This document shows positions 16,982 to 27,216 of a DNA stretch of 64,000 bases, piece by piece. Each line of letters opens with the position of its first letter. Positions within the stretch are counted from its first letter, which is position 1. The notes under the pieces were generated by a model. That model was given only the letters and a program-made list of their open reading frames with translations, did not search any database and was not told where the DNA came from. The position numbers and the translations under genes were made by a program. Source of the DNA: Paenibacillus assamensis DSM 18201 (lineage in GTDB: Bacteria; Bacillota; Bacilli; Paenibacillales; Paenibacillaceae); contig NZ_KE383837.1 in assembly GCF_000422445.1 (NCBI RefSeq), forward strand, positions 496,001 to 560,000, in the 5' to 3' direction.

Positions 16982-17698
16982 ATGAAAAAATGGGCAGCAA
17001 CTACACTAGCAGGAGCGCTAGTTCTTAGCGGAATCGGATTAGGAAATAACGTAATGGCTAAAGAAAACAATGATACGAGTAAACCTGCTCCAGCCGTACA
17101 AACATCCAACAACAATAACAAAGGGAAAATTTCAATCGATAGTGCAAAAAAAATGGCAACTGGTTTGTTTAAAAACGCTAAAATCGAAGAAATCGAACTT
17201 GAGAAGAAAAATGGCCGCCTCGTTTATCATGTAGAATTTGAAAACCGTAAAGATAAAGAAGATGAAGTCTACATTGATGCATACACAGGCAAAGTAACAT
17301 GGGAAAAAGATTTTAATGACGATGATGACGATAATAAACAAAAGAAAGACAAGAAAAACCCTACAAATAAGGACAATAAAAACAACAAACCAAGCACGAA
17401 CAAGAACGACGACGATGATAATGACGACAAAGACGATGACGATAATAAGAAGCCAGCTAAACCAAAGCAAAACAAGCCGAACAAACCAAGTGCAAAAATA
17501 ACAAAAGAGCAAGCAATTAAAATTGCATTAACGAAAGTACCAGGAAAAGTAGAAGAAGTTGAGCTTGAAAAAGAAAACAACAAGCTTGTATACGAAATTG
17601 AAATTAAAGCAAAAAAGAAAAAGAACGACGACGATGATGCTAAAGTATACGTTTCCGCAACCGATGGCAAAGTACTTAAAGTAAAATGGGACGACTAA
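16982..17698 (+). CDS. Secreted protein with two PepSY domains joined by an Asp/Lys/Asn linker
   Basis: 238 residues with a clear signal peptide (MKKWAATTLAGALVLSGIGL..., cleavage near residue 26 after VMA). PepSY-like domains are at about 51-105 (ISIDSAKKMATGLFKNAKIEEIELEKKNG) and 176-236 (ITKEQAIKIALTKVPGKVEEVELEKENN). They are separated by a charged linker with repeated DDDDD and KKDKK. GGGAGG lies about 9 nt before the ATG. It is a paralogue of the preceding PepSY gene, with a separate promoter carrying the same repeats. It ends at a two-way terminator facing pyrE. Confidence 0.88.
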   Translation: MKKWAATTLAGALVLSGIGLGNNVMAKENNDTSKPAPAVQTSNNNNKGKISIDSAKKMATGLFKNAKIEEIELEKKNGRLVYHVEFENRKDKEDEVYIDAYTGKVTWEKDFNDDDDDNKQKKDKKNPTNKDNKNNKPSTNKNDDDDNDDKDDDDNKKPAKPKQNKPNKPSAKITKEQAIKIALTKVPGKVEEVELEKENNKLVYEIEIKAKKKKNDDDDAKVYVSATDGKVLKVKWDD

Positions 17699-17733
17699 TT
17701 TATCTTTATCAGTAATTTCATGATTACCCTATT

Positions 17734-17774
17734 AAAAAGCACCTCTAACTTTTAAAAAAGTCGAGGTGCTTTTT
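17734..17774. terminator. Bidirectional terminator between the second PepSY gene and pyrE
   Basis: AAAAAGCACCTC (17734-17745) pairs with GAGGTGCTTTTT (17763-17774). T runs follow on both strands, so it can end both converging transcripts. Confidence 0.85.
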
Positions 17775-17845
17775 CTATCTATTTATCCCATTCATTGATC
17801 AGTCGCTTAAAGAGATTGTTATTTTAGCCAGTCATAAGCACGATC

Positions 17846-18490
17846 CTATACACCCCAAGATGCTGGGTCACGTCTCCATGCTTGCAGCATATCCACGTCT
17901 TTTTCTTCGATGACATTCATCTCTACTGCCGCTTTAATGAGCGCTGTGTAGTTAGACAACGTATGCAAAGGAACGTTTGCTTGAGCAAATCCATCCGTTG
18001 CCTTGTCGAACTCATAGCTGAAAATAGCCATAACTGCCATTGGCTCTGCCCCTACCTCACGGATAGCTTGAGCCGCCTTTATGGAGCTTCCTCCTGTCGA
18101 GATAAGATCCTCGATAACGACAACCTTTTGGCCTGGCTTAATCGAACCTTCGATTTGATTTTGCTTACCATGTCCTTTTGCTTTGTCGCGTACGTAGGCC
18201 ATTGGAAGCCCAAGCTTGTCCGCTACCCACGCAGCATGCGGAATACCTGCTGTTGCTGTACCAGCAATGACTTCTGCATCAGGTGCATGCTCACGTACAA
18301 GCTGCGCAAATCCTTCTGCAATGGCATTGCGAATCTCAGGATAACCCATCGTTAAACGATTGTCGCAATAGATGGGAGAACGAATGCCAGATGTCCACGT
18401 GAATGGGTCATTTGGGCGAAGTGCTACTGCTTGAATGGTAAGCAAATGATTCGCAATCGTTGATGCCAAAGACTTCGATGTTGTTGTCAT
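17846..18490 (-). CDS. pyrE: Orotate phosphoribosyltransferase
   Basis: 214 residues. Joins orotate and PRPP to give OMP, step five of UMP synthesis. The PRPP loop [14 protein letters not shown] is near residues 118-131, and the orotate-side [17 protein letters not shown] near 80-96. It is last in the pyr operon; the ATG lies 2 bp before the pyrF stop region and is preceded by AAGGAG inside the end of pyrF. The length is typical. Confidence 0.97.
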   Translation of the reverse strand: MTTTSKSLASTIANHLLTIQAVALRPNDPFTWTSGIRSPIYCDNRLTMGYPEIRNAIAEGFAQLVREHAPDAEVIAGTATAGIPHAAWVADKLGLPMAYVRDKAKGHGKQNQIEGSIKPGQKVVVIEDLISTGGSSIKAAQAIREVGAEPMAVMAIFSYEFDKATDGFAQANVPLHTLSNYTALIKAAVEMNVIEEKDVDMLQAWRRDPASWGV

Positions 18491-18491
18491 A

Positions 18492-19229
18492 TTAAATCAT
18501 CTCCTTCAGGATTTGTTCCAGCGCTTCGCGCGGGTTCGTTGCAGCTGTTATTGGACGGCCGATTACGAGATAGTCTGTACCTTGCTGAATCGCCATAGCT
18601 GGTGTCATTATTCGAGCTTGATCACCTGCTGCACTGCCCGCAGGTCGAATACCCGGCGTAATCGTCTGAAATGATGCGCCGCATGCATCTTTAATAAGCT
18701 GTACTTCTTGTGGTGAAGCCACAACTCCATGTAGTCCCGCTTCTTTAGCCAGCTTCGCATATTTGATAACGGCATTAGGAACCGTACCCGCAATGCCGAT
18801 CTCTTCATTCATTACTTGCTGATTGGTGCTTGTCAGTTGAGTCACAGCGATAACAGTAGGTCGAATCAAGCTGCTATCTTCCTCTAATGCCTGTTCAATC
18901 CCTTCTACAGCCGCCTTCATCATCATTACGCCGCCTGCTGCGTGTACGTTGAACATATCAACGCCTAGCTTCGTCACGCTGTGTGAACCGCCTTTGACTG
19001 TGTTCGGAATATCATGCATCTTTACATCGAGGAACACTCGATAACCTCTAGCCTTAAGCTCACGAATGAAGTCTGAACCCGATGCGTAGAACAGCTGCAT
19101 ACCTACTTTCATATAGCAAGGTATACCTTCAAGCTGCGTCATTAACTGCTTAGCTGCTTCTACACTAGGATAGTCAAGTGCTACCATCACTCGGCCTGCT
19201 GCCTGTTCTATCGTCATTCGATTTGTCAT
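18492..19229 (-). CDS. pyrF: Orotidine-5'-phosphate decarboxylase
   Basis: 245 residues. Converts OMP to UMP. The catalytic motif [13 protein letters not shown], with the Asp-Lys-Asp triad, is near residues 66-78. The phosphate-binding TPGIRPAG and [10 protein letters not shown] are near the C-terminus. The ATG follows GGGGGAG by 8 nt. In B. subtilis pyrK and pyrD stand just before pyrF; here a 159-bp gap with a perfect hairpin separates it from carB. Confidence 0.97.
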   Translation of the reverse strand: MTNRMTIEQAAGRVMVALDYPSVEAAKQLMTQLEGIPCYMKVGMQLFYASGSDFIRELKARGYRVFLDVKMHDIPNTVKGGSHSVTKLGVDMFNVHAAGGVMMMKAAVEGIEQALEEDSSLIRPTVIAVTQLTSTNQQVMNEEIGIAGTVPNAVIKYAKLAKEAGLHGVVASPQEVQLIKDACGASFQTITPGIRPAGSAAGDQARIMTPAMAIQQGTDYLVIGRPITAATNPREALEQILKEMI

Positions 19230-19343
19230 CCGTTATGCTCCCCCTATTATCATTGTCTCGCTTGTTCCATACGCACCACTCAATACTCGTTAATTATTGC
19301 AGTATATACTTATGAAGAGCATTCAAACTATCAGCACACAGTC

Positions 19344-19367
19344 CGAGGAGGCCAATCGGCCTCCTCG
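19344..19367 (-). other. Perfect 10-bp GC-rich hairpin in the carB-pyrF gap
   Basis: CGAGGAGGCC and GGCCTCCTCG pair without mismatch around a 4-nt loop. No T run follows on the minus strand, so it is not a standard terminator. It may stabilise or process the pyr mRNA. Confidence 0.5.
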
Positions 19368-19388
19368 TCGTAAGCGTTTCTATTCACA

Positions 19389-22300
19389 TTATAGTACTGG
19401 CATCGGACGTGAGGAGAAGTTAATACGCTCCAGCATCTCAAGTAACGCGCGTACTGTATCTAGAGAAGTCATACATACGACCCCGTTCTCAACCGCTTCA
19501 CGACGGATTCGGAAGCCATCACGCTCTGGTGTTTTCCCCTTCGTCAATGTATTGACAACAAAGTGCGCTTCACCATTACGAATCAAATCAAGAATGTTTG
19601 GCGTGCCTTCTGTCAGCTTCTGTATTCGTGTTACGAGCAAGCCTGCTTCTTCAAGCGCAGTTGCCGTTCCACCCGTTGCAATTAGCTTATAGCCAAGACG
19701 GCTGAAGCCTTGCATCAATTTCGCAGCCTCTTCCTTGTCTTTGTCAGCAACCGTACAGATGATAGCACCTGCTGCTGGAATTTTCATTCCAGATCCGATG
19801 AGTCCTTTATACAGCGCCTTCGCATATTCAACATCGCGTCCCATTACTTCACCCGTAGATTTCATTTCCGGGCCAAGCGTCGGCTCTACGCGGCGCAGTT
19901 TCGCAAAGGAGAATACCGGCACTTTTACAGATACATGGTCATCTTCTGGCCACAAGCCTTCTTGATAGCCGAGGTCTGTCAATTTGCTGCCAAGAATGAG
20001 CTTCGTTGCTACATTCGCCATCGGAATGTTTGTCACTTTGCTTAAGAATGGCACCGTACGCGAGGAACGAGGATTTACCTCGATAACATACACTTCGTCT
20101 TGGAAGATGACAAACTGAATGTTAACAAGTCCAATCGTCTTCAATTCCTTCGCAATGCGGATGGTAATGTCAACAACCTTTTGCTTCAATTCTGGCTTGA
20201 GATGCTGCGGCGGATATACCGCAATCGAGTCGCCAGAGTGAACGCCTGCACGCTCAACATGCTCCATGATGCCCGGAATCAATACCGTTTCGCCATCACA
20301 AATTGCGTCTACTTCTACTTCTTTACCTAGCATGTAGCGGTCAATCAGTACCGGGTGCTCCGGATTAATTTGCACCGCATGCTCCATGTAGTTGAGCAAC
20401 TCGTCATCAGAGTAGACAATTTCCATCGCTCGACCGCCAAGTACGTATGACGGACGTACAAGTACAGGGTAGCCCAAGCTTTGCGCCGTACCTACTGCTT
20501 CATCTACAGAAGTTACGGTTTTACCTTTAGGCTGTGCGATATTCAAACGTGAGAGCAGCGCCTCGAATTTCTTTCGATCTTCCGCCTCGTCAATGCTCTC
20601 TAGGCTCGTACCGATAATACGTACCCCTGCCTTCGCCAACGGCGCAGCCAAATTAATTGCCGTTTGTCCACCGAATTGGACGATAACACCTACTGGCTTC
20701 TCCTGCTCGATTACGTTCATAACGTCTTCGAAGAAGAGCGGTTCGAAGTACAATCTGTCAGATGTAGAGAAGTCCGTAGACACAGTCTCAGGGTTGTTAT
20801 TAATAATAACTGCTTCGTAGCCAGCATCTTGAATGGCCCACACTGCGTGTACAGTCGAATAATCGAACTCAATTCCTTGCCCGATACGGATTGGACCGGA
20901 ACCTAGTACAAGCACTTTCTCTTTCGTAGACTGGACAACTTCATTTTCCATCTCATATGTCGAGTAGTAGTATGGCGTCGTTGCTTCAAACTCTGCCGCA
21001 CACGTATCTACCATTTTATAAACTGGTTCTAGATTGTGAGATTTACGAAGGCTGCGCACTTCTGCTTCGCTTGTGTAGCTTCCACCTACAAATACCTCAT
21101 TGCGAATCTCAGCGATGGCACGGTCAGTAAAGCCGTTGCGCTTCGCATCATACAATGTCTCAGCAGACAGTTCTTCTTCCCCACGAATGCGATCCTCGAA
21201 ACGAATCATGCCTTCCAACTTATCAAGGAACCACCAGTCAATCTTCGTAAGGTCTTGCAGTTGCTGCAGCGTATAACCGCGACGGAAAGCTTCTGCAATA
21301 AGGAACATACGCTCATCATCCGGCTTTTTCAGACGTGATTCAAGCGTCTCTATATCAAGCGCATCCGTGCCTTTCAGATAGAGACGGTGCACACCAATTT
21401 CCAAGGAACGAATCGCCTTATGCATTGATTCCTCGAACGTGCGGCCAATTGCCATCACTTCGCCCGTAGCTTTCATTTGCGTACCAAGCTTACGGTTAGC
21501 TTGTGTAAACTTATCGAATGGCCAACGTGGAATTTTAGAAACGATATAATCCAGCGTAGGCTCGAAGCAAGCGTATGTTTGCCCTGTTACCGGGTTAACA
21601 ATTTCGTCAAGCGTGTAACCAACCGCAATTTTAGCTGCCATTTTCGCAATCGGGTAGCCTGTTGCTTTAGATGCTAGTGCAGAAGAACGGCTTACACGCG
21701 GATTAACTTCGATTACATAGTATTGATAGCTGTACGGATCGAGTGCGAACTGTACGTTACATCCACCCTCGATGTTCAAGGCACGAATAATTTTCAACGA
21801 TGCTGAACGCAGCATCTGATATTCACGGTCAGATAGCGTTTGGCTTGGTGCTACTACGATACTGTCACCTGTATGAACCCCTACTGGGTCAAAGTTCTCC
21901 ATGTTGCAGACAACGATACAGTTGTCATTCGCATCACGCATAACCTCATATTCTACTTCTTTCATACCTGCGATACTTTTCTCAACCAAGCACTGTCCAA
22001 TTGGACTGTAGCGAATACCGGAAGCTACGATATCACGAAGCTGCTCTTCGTTATCGCAAATTCCTCCTCCCGTGCCGCCAAGCGTATAAGCTGGGCGAAC
22101 GATAATTGGGTAACCAATTGTATTTGCAAAGTCCACTGCACCTTCAACGGTCGTAATAATTTCACTTTCAGGTACCGGCTGCTCCAATTCACGCATTAGC
22201 TCGCGGAACAAGTCGCGGTCTTCTGCACGCTCGATGGCATCGAGCTGCGTACCTAGCAATCGAACATTTTCTTGCTCTAGAACGCCAGCGCGAGCTAGTT

Positions 22301-22601
22301 CTACAGCCATATTCAATCCTGTTTGACCACCTAGTGTTGGAAGCAATCCATCAGGACGCTCTTGGCGAATAATTTGTCTAACGAAGTCCAACGTAATAGG
22401 CTCGATATATACTTTGTCTGCCATATTTGTATCTGTCATAATCGTAGCTGGGTTGCTGTTAATGAGAACAACTTCCATGCCTTCTTCTTTCAAAGCTTGG
22501 CAAGCTTGTGTTCCAGCATAGTCGAACTCTGCCGCTTGACCAATGACGATTGGGCCGGAGCCGATGACGAGTATTTTCTTAAGTTCCTGATTCTTCGGCA
22601 T
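19389..22601 (-). CDS. carB: Carbamoyl-phosphate synthase, large subunit
   Basis: 1070 residues. Uses ammonia from the small subunit, bicarbonate and two ATP to make carbamoyl phosphate. Two homologous halves are visible: [22 protein letters not shown] near 9-30 and [21 protein letters not shown] near 555. Each is followed by an ATP-grasp domain with [13 protein letters not shown] or [13 protein letters not shown]. An allosteric MGS-like domain occupies about 935-1070. ATG at 22601 lies 2 bp after the carA stop, with GAGGAG inside carA. The gene sits in the pyr operon and is therefore probably the pyrimidine-controlled isozyme. Confidence 0.97.
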   Translation of the reverse strand: MPKNQELKKILVIGSGPIVIGQAAEFDYAGTQACQALKEEGMEVVLINSNPATIMTDTNMADKVYIEPITLDFVRQIIRQERPDGLLPTLGGQTGLNMAVELARAGVLEQENVRLLGTQLDAIERAEDRDLFRELMRELEQPVPESEIITTVEGAVDFANTIGYPIIVRPAYTLGGTGGGICDNEEQLRDIVASGIRYSPIGQCLVEKSIAGMKEVEYEVMRDANDNCIVVCNMENFDPVGVHTGDSIVVAPSQTLSDREYQMLRSASLKIIRALNIEGGCNVQFALDPYSYQYYVIEVNPRVSRSSALASKATGYPIAKMAAKIAVGYTLDEIVNPVTGQTYACFEPTLDYIVSKIPRWPFDKFTQANRKLGTQMKATGEVMAIGRTFEESMHKAIRSLEIGVHRLYLKGTDALDIETLESRLKKPDDERMFLIAEAFRRGYTLQQLQDLTKIDWWFLDKLEGMIRFEDRIRGEEELSAETLYDAKRNGFTDRAIAEIRNEVFVGGSYTSEAEVRSLRKSHNLEPVYKMVDTCAAEFEATTPYYYSTYEMENEVVQSTKEKVLVLGSGPIRIGQGIEFDYSTVHAVWAIQDAGYEAVIINNNPETVSTDFSTSDRLYFEPLFFEDVMNVIEQEKPVGVIVQFGGQTAINLAAPLAKAGVRIIGTSLESIDEAEDRKKFEALLSRLNIAQPKGKTVTSVDEAVGTAQSLGYPVLVRPSYVLGGRAMEIVYSDDELLNYMEHAVQINPEHPVLIDRYMLGKEVEVDAICDGETVLIPGIMEHVERAGVHSGDSIAVYPPQHLKPELKQKVVDITIRIAKELKTIGLVNIQFVIFQDEVYVIEVNPRSSRTVPFLSKVTNIPMANVATKLILGSKLTDLGYQEGLWPEDDHVSVKVPVFSFAKLRRVEPTLGPEMKSTGEVMGRDVEYAKALYKGLIGSGMKIPAAGAIICTVADKDKEEAAKLMQGFSRLGYKLIATGGTATALEEAGLLVTRIQKLTEGTPNILDLIRNGEAHFVVNTLTKGKTPERDGFRIRREAVENGVVCMTSLDTVRALLEMLERINFSSRPMPVL

Positions 22602-22603
22602 AA

Positions 22604-23734
22604 TTATAGTTCTCCTCTCAACTGAGCCACGAGCTCCGCTTGGCGCGGTACAGCTGGCAAATTGCGTTTATGGTCACGAACCATCTCCAAAAATTCATCG
22701 AACAAGTAGCTGCTATCATGAGGTCCTGGTGCTGCTTCTGGATGGTACTGTACAGAGAATGCTGGGAAGCGCTTATGCTTCAACCCTTCAATCGTTTTAT
22801 CATTGTTGTTAATATGAGTAACTTCAAGCTCCGTGCTTGCAATCGTCTCATCCACTACCGTGTAGCCATGGTTCTGAGAAGTGATGTAGCAGCGGTTTGT
22901 TGCAAGCTCTTTTACTGGGTGGTTTCCTCCGCGATGTCCGAACTTCAATCTGCCTGTATCCGCACCGCAAGCCAATGCTAGCAGTTGATGTCCTAGGCAA
23001 ATACCGAAGATTGGGATTTCTCCAAGCAGCTCTTGAATCATCTTCACCGCATGCGGCACATCTTTCGGGTCCCCCGGTCCGTTGGACAATTGAATCCCAT
23101 CTGGACGCAAACGACGAATCTCATCAGCCGTTGTATCATGCGGTACGACGATAACGTCGCATCCACGCTGTGTTAGTTCGCGCAAAATCCCACTTTTCGC
23201 ACCAAAGTCAACCAATACGATGCGCTCTCCGAGTCCTGGGCTTGTGAATTGATTCTTCGTCGAAGTGCGTGCCACTTGGTTGCGCAGCAATGGCGTTGCG
23301 CCAAGCATTTCCTGCAATTCTTCCACAGACTTGCTGCCTGTTGCTAAAATGCCCTTCATCGTCCCATAGTGACGCAGCTTACGAGTAAGCATACGAGTAT
23401 CCACTCCGCTAATACCAACGATGCCGTATTCTTTCAACAAGCGGTCTACTGTATATTCAGCTCTCCAGTTACTAGGAATGGATTCATGACGACGAACAAC
23501 AAATCCGTGCACATAAGGGCGAATGGATTCGAAATCATCTCTTGTAATTCCATAGTTGCCGATAAGCGGATAAGTCATCGTTACGATTTGACCGCAGTAA
23601 GATGGGTCTGACAACAATTCCTGATATCCTGTCATTCCTGTATTAAATACTACCTCACCAACGGACTCACCTTCTGCTCCGAACGCCGGGCCCGTAAATA
23701 GAGTTCCATCTTCCAATAATAGTTTTGCTTGCAT
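22604..23734 (-). CDS. carA: Carbamoyl-phosphate synthase, small (glutaminase) subunit
   Basis: 376 residues. Splits glutamine and channels ammonia to CarB. The N-terminal domain contains [11 protein letters not shown]. The class I glutaminase domain has SNGPGDP, the nucleophile Cys in [10 protein letters not shown], and the His-Glu pair in [12 protein letters not shown]. The ATG at 23734 is chosen because GAGGAG lies 8 nt upstream; an in-frame GTG three codons earlier overlaps that site. It is followed directly by carB. Confidence 0.96.
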   Translation of the reverse strand: MQAKLLLEDGTLFTGPAFGAEGESVGEVVFNTGMTGYQELLSDPSYCGQIVTMTYPLIGNYGITRDDFESIRPYVHGFVVRRHESIPSNWRAEYTVDRLLKEYGIVGISGVDTRMLTRKLRHYGTMKGILATGSKSVEELQEMLGATPLLRNQVARTSTKNQFTSPGLGERIVLVDFGAKSGILRELTQRGCDVIVVPHDTTADEIRRLRPDGIQLSNGPGDPKDVPHAVKMIQELLGEIPIFGICLGHQLLALACGADTGRLKFGHRGGNHPVKELATNRCYITSQNHGYTVVDETIASTELEVTHINNNDKTIEGLKHKRFPAFSVQYHPEAAPGPHDSSYLFDEFLEMVRDHKRNLPAVPRQAELVAQLRGEL

Positions 23735-23812
23735 GCTCGTCACTCCTCGCTCTCCACTCTTATCAACTCAACCGCACTGATTGGCTTTTGTTCAAGCTAA
23801 TCTATATAAGCT

Positions 23813-25093
23813 CTACACTTGTTCGCTCCATACAATTCGACCATCTACAATCGTCATCACTGGCCAGCCTTTCAGCTTCCAACCTGTGAATGGTGTGTTG
23901 CGTCCTTTAGAAGCAAATGTTTCTGGATTCACTTCACGTTCTGTTTCCAAGTCAATCACTGCGATATCTGCTGGCGCTCCCTCTTCCAAGCGCCCTGTAT
24001 TTAAGCGGAATACTCGTGCCGGGTCAGCTGTCATACGTTTCACAAGCAATGCCAGCGACCATTTTCCTGTAGCGACAAACTTCGTGTACATAAGCGGGAA
24101 CGCTGTTTCCAAGCCCACGATGCCAAATGGCGCCAGCTCCATTCCACGAGCTTTTTCTTCCTCACTATGAGGAGCATGGTCCGTTACTAAAATATCAATC
24201 GTGCCATCTTCTATCGCTTCAATGCACGCTTCTACATCACGAGGTGAACGTAGCGGCGGATTCATCTTCCAATTTGCATCCAAGCCTGGAATGTCCTCAT
24301 CTGACAGAATGAGATGATGTGGACATACTTCTGCAGTCACTCTGATGCCAATTTGTTTTGCTTGGCGGATGAGGCGAATCGACTGTTCTGTACTCACATG
24401 ACACACATGATAGTGAACGCCTGTCGCTTCTGAGAGCAAGATGTCTCGGCCTACATGAATCGCTTCCGATTCATTCGGGATGCCTTTCAATCCATGCTTG
24501 CGTGCGAATGCTCCATCTGTTACTGCCGCTCCCTTAACCAAGGTATCGTCCTCACAGTGTGCGATTACTGGCATATCAAGTGCATGAGCACGCGCCATCG
24601 CGTCTTTCATCATTTGTGCTGACTGCACACCTACTCCGTCATCCGTGAAGCCAATCACTCCCGCTTCCTTTAAGCCTTCAAAGTCCGTCAATTCACGTCC
24701 AAGCTCATTTTTCGTAATCGCTCCATAGGGTAGAACTTTAACGATACCTTCTGACTTCGTCTTGTCGTGGATGAACTGAACCGTTTCCGGAGTATCAATA
24801 ACTGGCTTCGTGTTCGGCATACACGCTATCGTCGTGAAGCCTCCCTTAGCTGCTGAACGTGTACCTGTAGCAATTGTTTCTTTATGTTCAAAGCCCGGTT
24901 CTCTCAAGTGGACATGCATATCGATAAACCCTGGGGATACGAACTTACCTGCTGCATCCACAATTTCCACCTGTTCAGGCAGTTCCACTTCTACGTCTGT
25001 TATGCGCGAGATAATGCCATCTTCGATCCAAATGTGCCGTTTTACCAGCTCATCTTGATTATTGAACATTTGTGCATTTGCTAAAATATACAT
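23813..25093 (-). CDS. pyrC: Dihydroorotase, type I
   Basis: 426 residues. Cyclises carbamoyl aspartate to dihydroorotate. Metal-binding motif DMHVHLREPGFEHKE is near residues 57-71. Downstream are GFTTIACMPNT, the His-containing VIAHCEDD and VHYHVCHVST, and the catalytic Asp in LVTDHAPHS. The frame is open 96 bp further upstream, but the ATG at 25091-25093 has AGGGGA 7 nt before it and gives the expected N-terminus (MYILANAQMF). Confidence 0.96.
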   Translation of the reverse strand: MYILANAQMFNNQDELVKRHIWIEDGIISRITDVEVELPEQVEIVDAAGKFVSPGFIDMHVHLREPGFEHKETIATGTRSAAKGGFTTIACMPNTKPVIDTPETVQFIHDKTKSEGIVKVLPYGAITKNELGRELTDFEGLKEAGVIGFTDDGVGVQSAQMMKDAMARAHALDMPVIAHCEDDTLVKGAAVTDGAFARKHGLKGIPNESEAIHVGRDILLSEATGVHYHVCHVSTEQSIRLIRQAKQIGIRVTAEVCPHHLILSDEDIPGLDANWKMNPPLRSPRDVEACIEAIEDGTIDILVTDHAPHSEEEKARGMELAPFGIVGLETAFPLMYTKFVATGKWSLALLVKRMTADPARVFRLNTGRLEEGAPADIAVIDLETEREVNPETFASKGRNTPFTGWKLKGWPVMTIVDGRIVWSEQV

Positions 25094-25180
25094 TGTGTTA
25101 TCCCCTCTCCCGCATCTTGTTTCGTTGGTTGTCCCGTTACCTACTTTGCGTTCCGTTCTATCTTTACTTCCTAATTTAAA

Positions 25181-25215
25181 GAGCGGCATTTCGTTGTGTG
25201 CCGTTGATACCGCTC
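25181..25215 (-). other. Hairpin in the pyrB-pyrC gap, possible weak attenuator
   Basis: On the minus strand GAGCGGTAT pairs with ATGCCGCTC (one G-U) across 17 nt, then TTTAAATT. No PyrR-type motif is seen beside it. The 162-bp gap is long for this otherwise tight operon. Confidence 0.3.
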
Positions 25216-25255
25216 ATCTTACATCTCATTTATTGTTTTGCTTGGTTGTTAACGC

Positions 25256-26167
25256 TTATCGCAATGCCCGTTCCATAACTGCCATTCGAATTGGCACCCC
25301 GTTGGACATTTGGTCAAAAATTTTTGCCTGCGGACATTCAACCACAGCATCATCAATTTCAACGTTGCGATTCACAGGCGCTGGGTGCATTACAATCGCA
25401 TGCGGCTGCAATTTACTCACTCGTTCAGCTGTCATCCCAAAGGCATCTCGATACTGCGCTGCTGTAGAGAATACGTTCGATTCATGTCGTTCGAACTGCA
25501 CACGCAGCATCATCACAACATCCGATAGAAGAGCTTCTTCCATTGTAATGTAAGGTGCATCCAAGTCTTTCGCCTTCATGCTTTCCGGCGCACAGAATCG
25601 TACATTTGCACCAAACTTGCGCAGCGCCCAGTAGTTGGAGCGAGCGACACGGCTGTGCTCAATATCTCCGACTATCGTTACATTCAGTCCAGATAAGTCA
25701 CCGAAATGGTTGCGCATCGTGTACATATCCAGCAAAGCTTGTGTTGGATGCTCATTGTTACCATCCCCTGCATTAATTAGAGGCATTTTGACCCGCTCAG
25801 CCAACTCAGCCAACATGCCAACTGGCTTCAGTCGAATAACTCCTGCATCAAGTCCCATTGACTCTAAGGTGCGAACCGTATCATAGATGGATTCTCCCTT
25901 TTCAACACTAGAAGCTGATGCACTGAAGTTAATGACTTCAGCACCGAGACGACGCTGAGCAACCTCAAAGGAGCAGCGCGTGCGAGTACTGTTTTCGAAG
26001 AACATATTCGTCACAATTTTGTGAGCGAATGTTTGGTTCACCTTCAGCACATGATTTTCCCAATACGTCGCGCGGTCCAGAATCGATTGAATTTCTTCGC
26101 GACTCAGGTCTTTCAACCCGAGAAGACTTCGTTCCTTCGTTCTGCTCTCCATTTGAGCGGTAGTCAT
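25256..26167 (-). CDS. pyrB: Aspartate carbamoyltransferase catalytic subunit
   Basis: 303 residues. Condenses carbamoyl phosphate with aspartate. The carbamoyl-phosphate loop FFENSTRTRCSFEVAQRRLG is near 56-75; the aspartate loop includes RVQFERH near 223-229, and HPAPVNR lies near 262. The length matches the catalytic-chain-only Bacillus-type enzyme, and no pyrI is present. GGGGG precedes the ATG by 9 nt. The start is 3 bp after pyrR, with no attenuator between. Confidence 0.97.
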   Translation of the reverse strand: MTTAQMESRTKERSLLGLKDLSREEIQSILDRATYWENHVLKVNQTFAHKIVTNMFFENSTRTRCSFEVAQRRLGAEVINFSASASSVEKGESIYDTVRTLESMGLDAGVIRLKPVGMLAELAERVKMPLINAGDGNNEHPTQALLDMYTMRNHFGDLSGLNVTIVGDIEHSRVARSNYWALRKFGANVRFCAPESMKAKDLDAPYITMEEALLSDVVMMLRVQFERHESNVFSTAAQYRDAFGMTAERVSKLQPHAIVMHPAPVNRNVEIDDAVVECPQAKIFDQMSNGVPIRMAVMERALR

Positions 26168-26170
26168 TTG

Positions 26171-26806
<636 letters not shown>

Positions 26807-26833
26807 TCATTATTAGGTCTGTGAAGAAGGTAC

Positions 26834-26864
26834 AAAAAAACTCCTTGCCCATAGGCAAGGAGTT
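26834..26864 (-). terminator. Attenuator terminator in the pyr leader
   Basis: Minus-strand stem AACTCCTTGCC / GGCAAGGAGTT, 11 bp with a 4-nt loop, then seven T residues. It lies about 110 bp before the pyrR ATG and so must be read through to express the operon. Its 5' arm is complementary to segments flanking both PyrR motifs upstream. Confidence 0.85.
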
Positions 26865-27060
26865 CGTATCAACCATAGTGTTAGAATGATAGCGCTGGAA
26901 AGAAGACTGCACAACAAATTACAGTGCTAGTCATCGATGAGTGGTGCATCACACCAATCACTCGACTATCCAATACGCTGAAGAAGTCATGCGCGGCATA
27001 CTACGTTATGTGTATGCTTCGTTCTGTGCGCAGGCTTCTAGCTGTACAGTAATGGGACTG

Positions 27061-27076
27061 GGTCTCTCTGGACTCC
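27061..27076 (-). promoter_or_regulatory. Second PyrR-type binding motif in the pyr leader
   Basis: Minus strand GGAGTCCAGAGAGACC fits the PyrR anti-antiterminator core (AGTCC-NGNGAG) with a bulged stem. The flanking AGGAGT at 27072-27077 can pair with ACTCCT of the terminator 5' arm. Confidence 0.6.
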
Positions 27077-27125
27077 TACGTCTTCATCTTGTATCAGCTC
27101 ATTCTAGTTACGAGCGTGACCTTGC

Positions 27126-27141
27126 CAGTCTCACGGGACTG
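27126..27141 (-). promoter_or_regulatory. First PyrR-type binding motif in the pyr leader
   Basis: Minus strand CAGTCCCGTGAGACTG is a 5-bp stem with the CNGNGA loop known from B. subtilis PyrR sites. GGCAAGG follows at once (27120-27126) and is complementary to CCTTGCC of the terminator, as expected for an antiterminator. Confidence 0.75.
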
Positions 27142-27170
27142 AATTAAAGGTTCAATATGCGATTACTAGG

Positions 27171-27199
27171 ATTATGACATCCTAGTTCGCAATTGTCAA
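27171..27199 (-). promoter_or_regulatory. SigA promoter of the pyr operon
   Basis: Minus strand TTGACA (27199-27194), a 17-bp spacer and CATAAT (27176-27171). The predicted transcript starts about 20-25 nt before the first PyrR motif. It begins only 17 bp after the dapL stop codon. Confidence 0.8.
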
Positions 27200-27216
27200 G
27201 GTCACATTCACTTCCA

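Noticed and set aside
16348-17670. Long antisense open frames rich in Ser, Val, Ile and Phe opposite the PepSY genes
   Set aside because: They arise because runs of GAT/GAC and AAA/AAT codons have no stop codons on the other strand. They lack ribosome sites, and the plus-strand genes have clear signal peptides and domains.
26941-27147. Plus-strand frame inside the pyr leader
   Set aside because: It lies opposite the PyrR motifs and has no convincing ribosome site.
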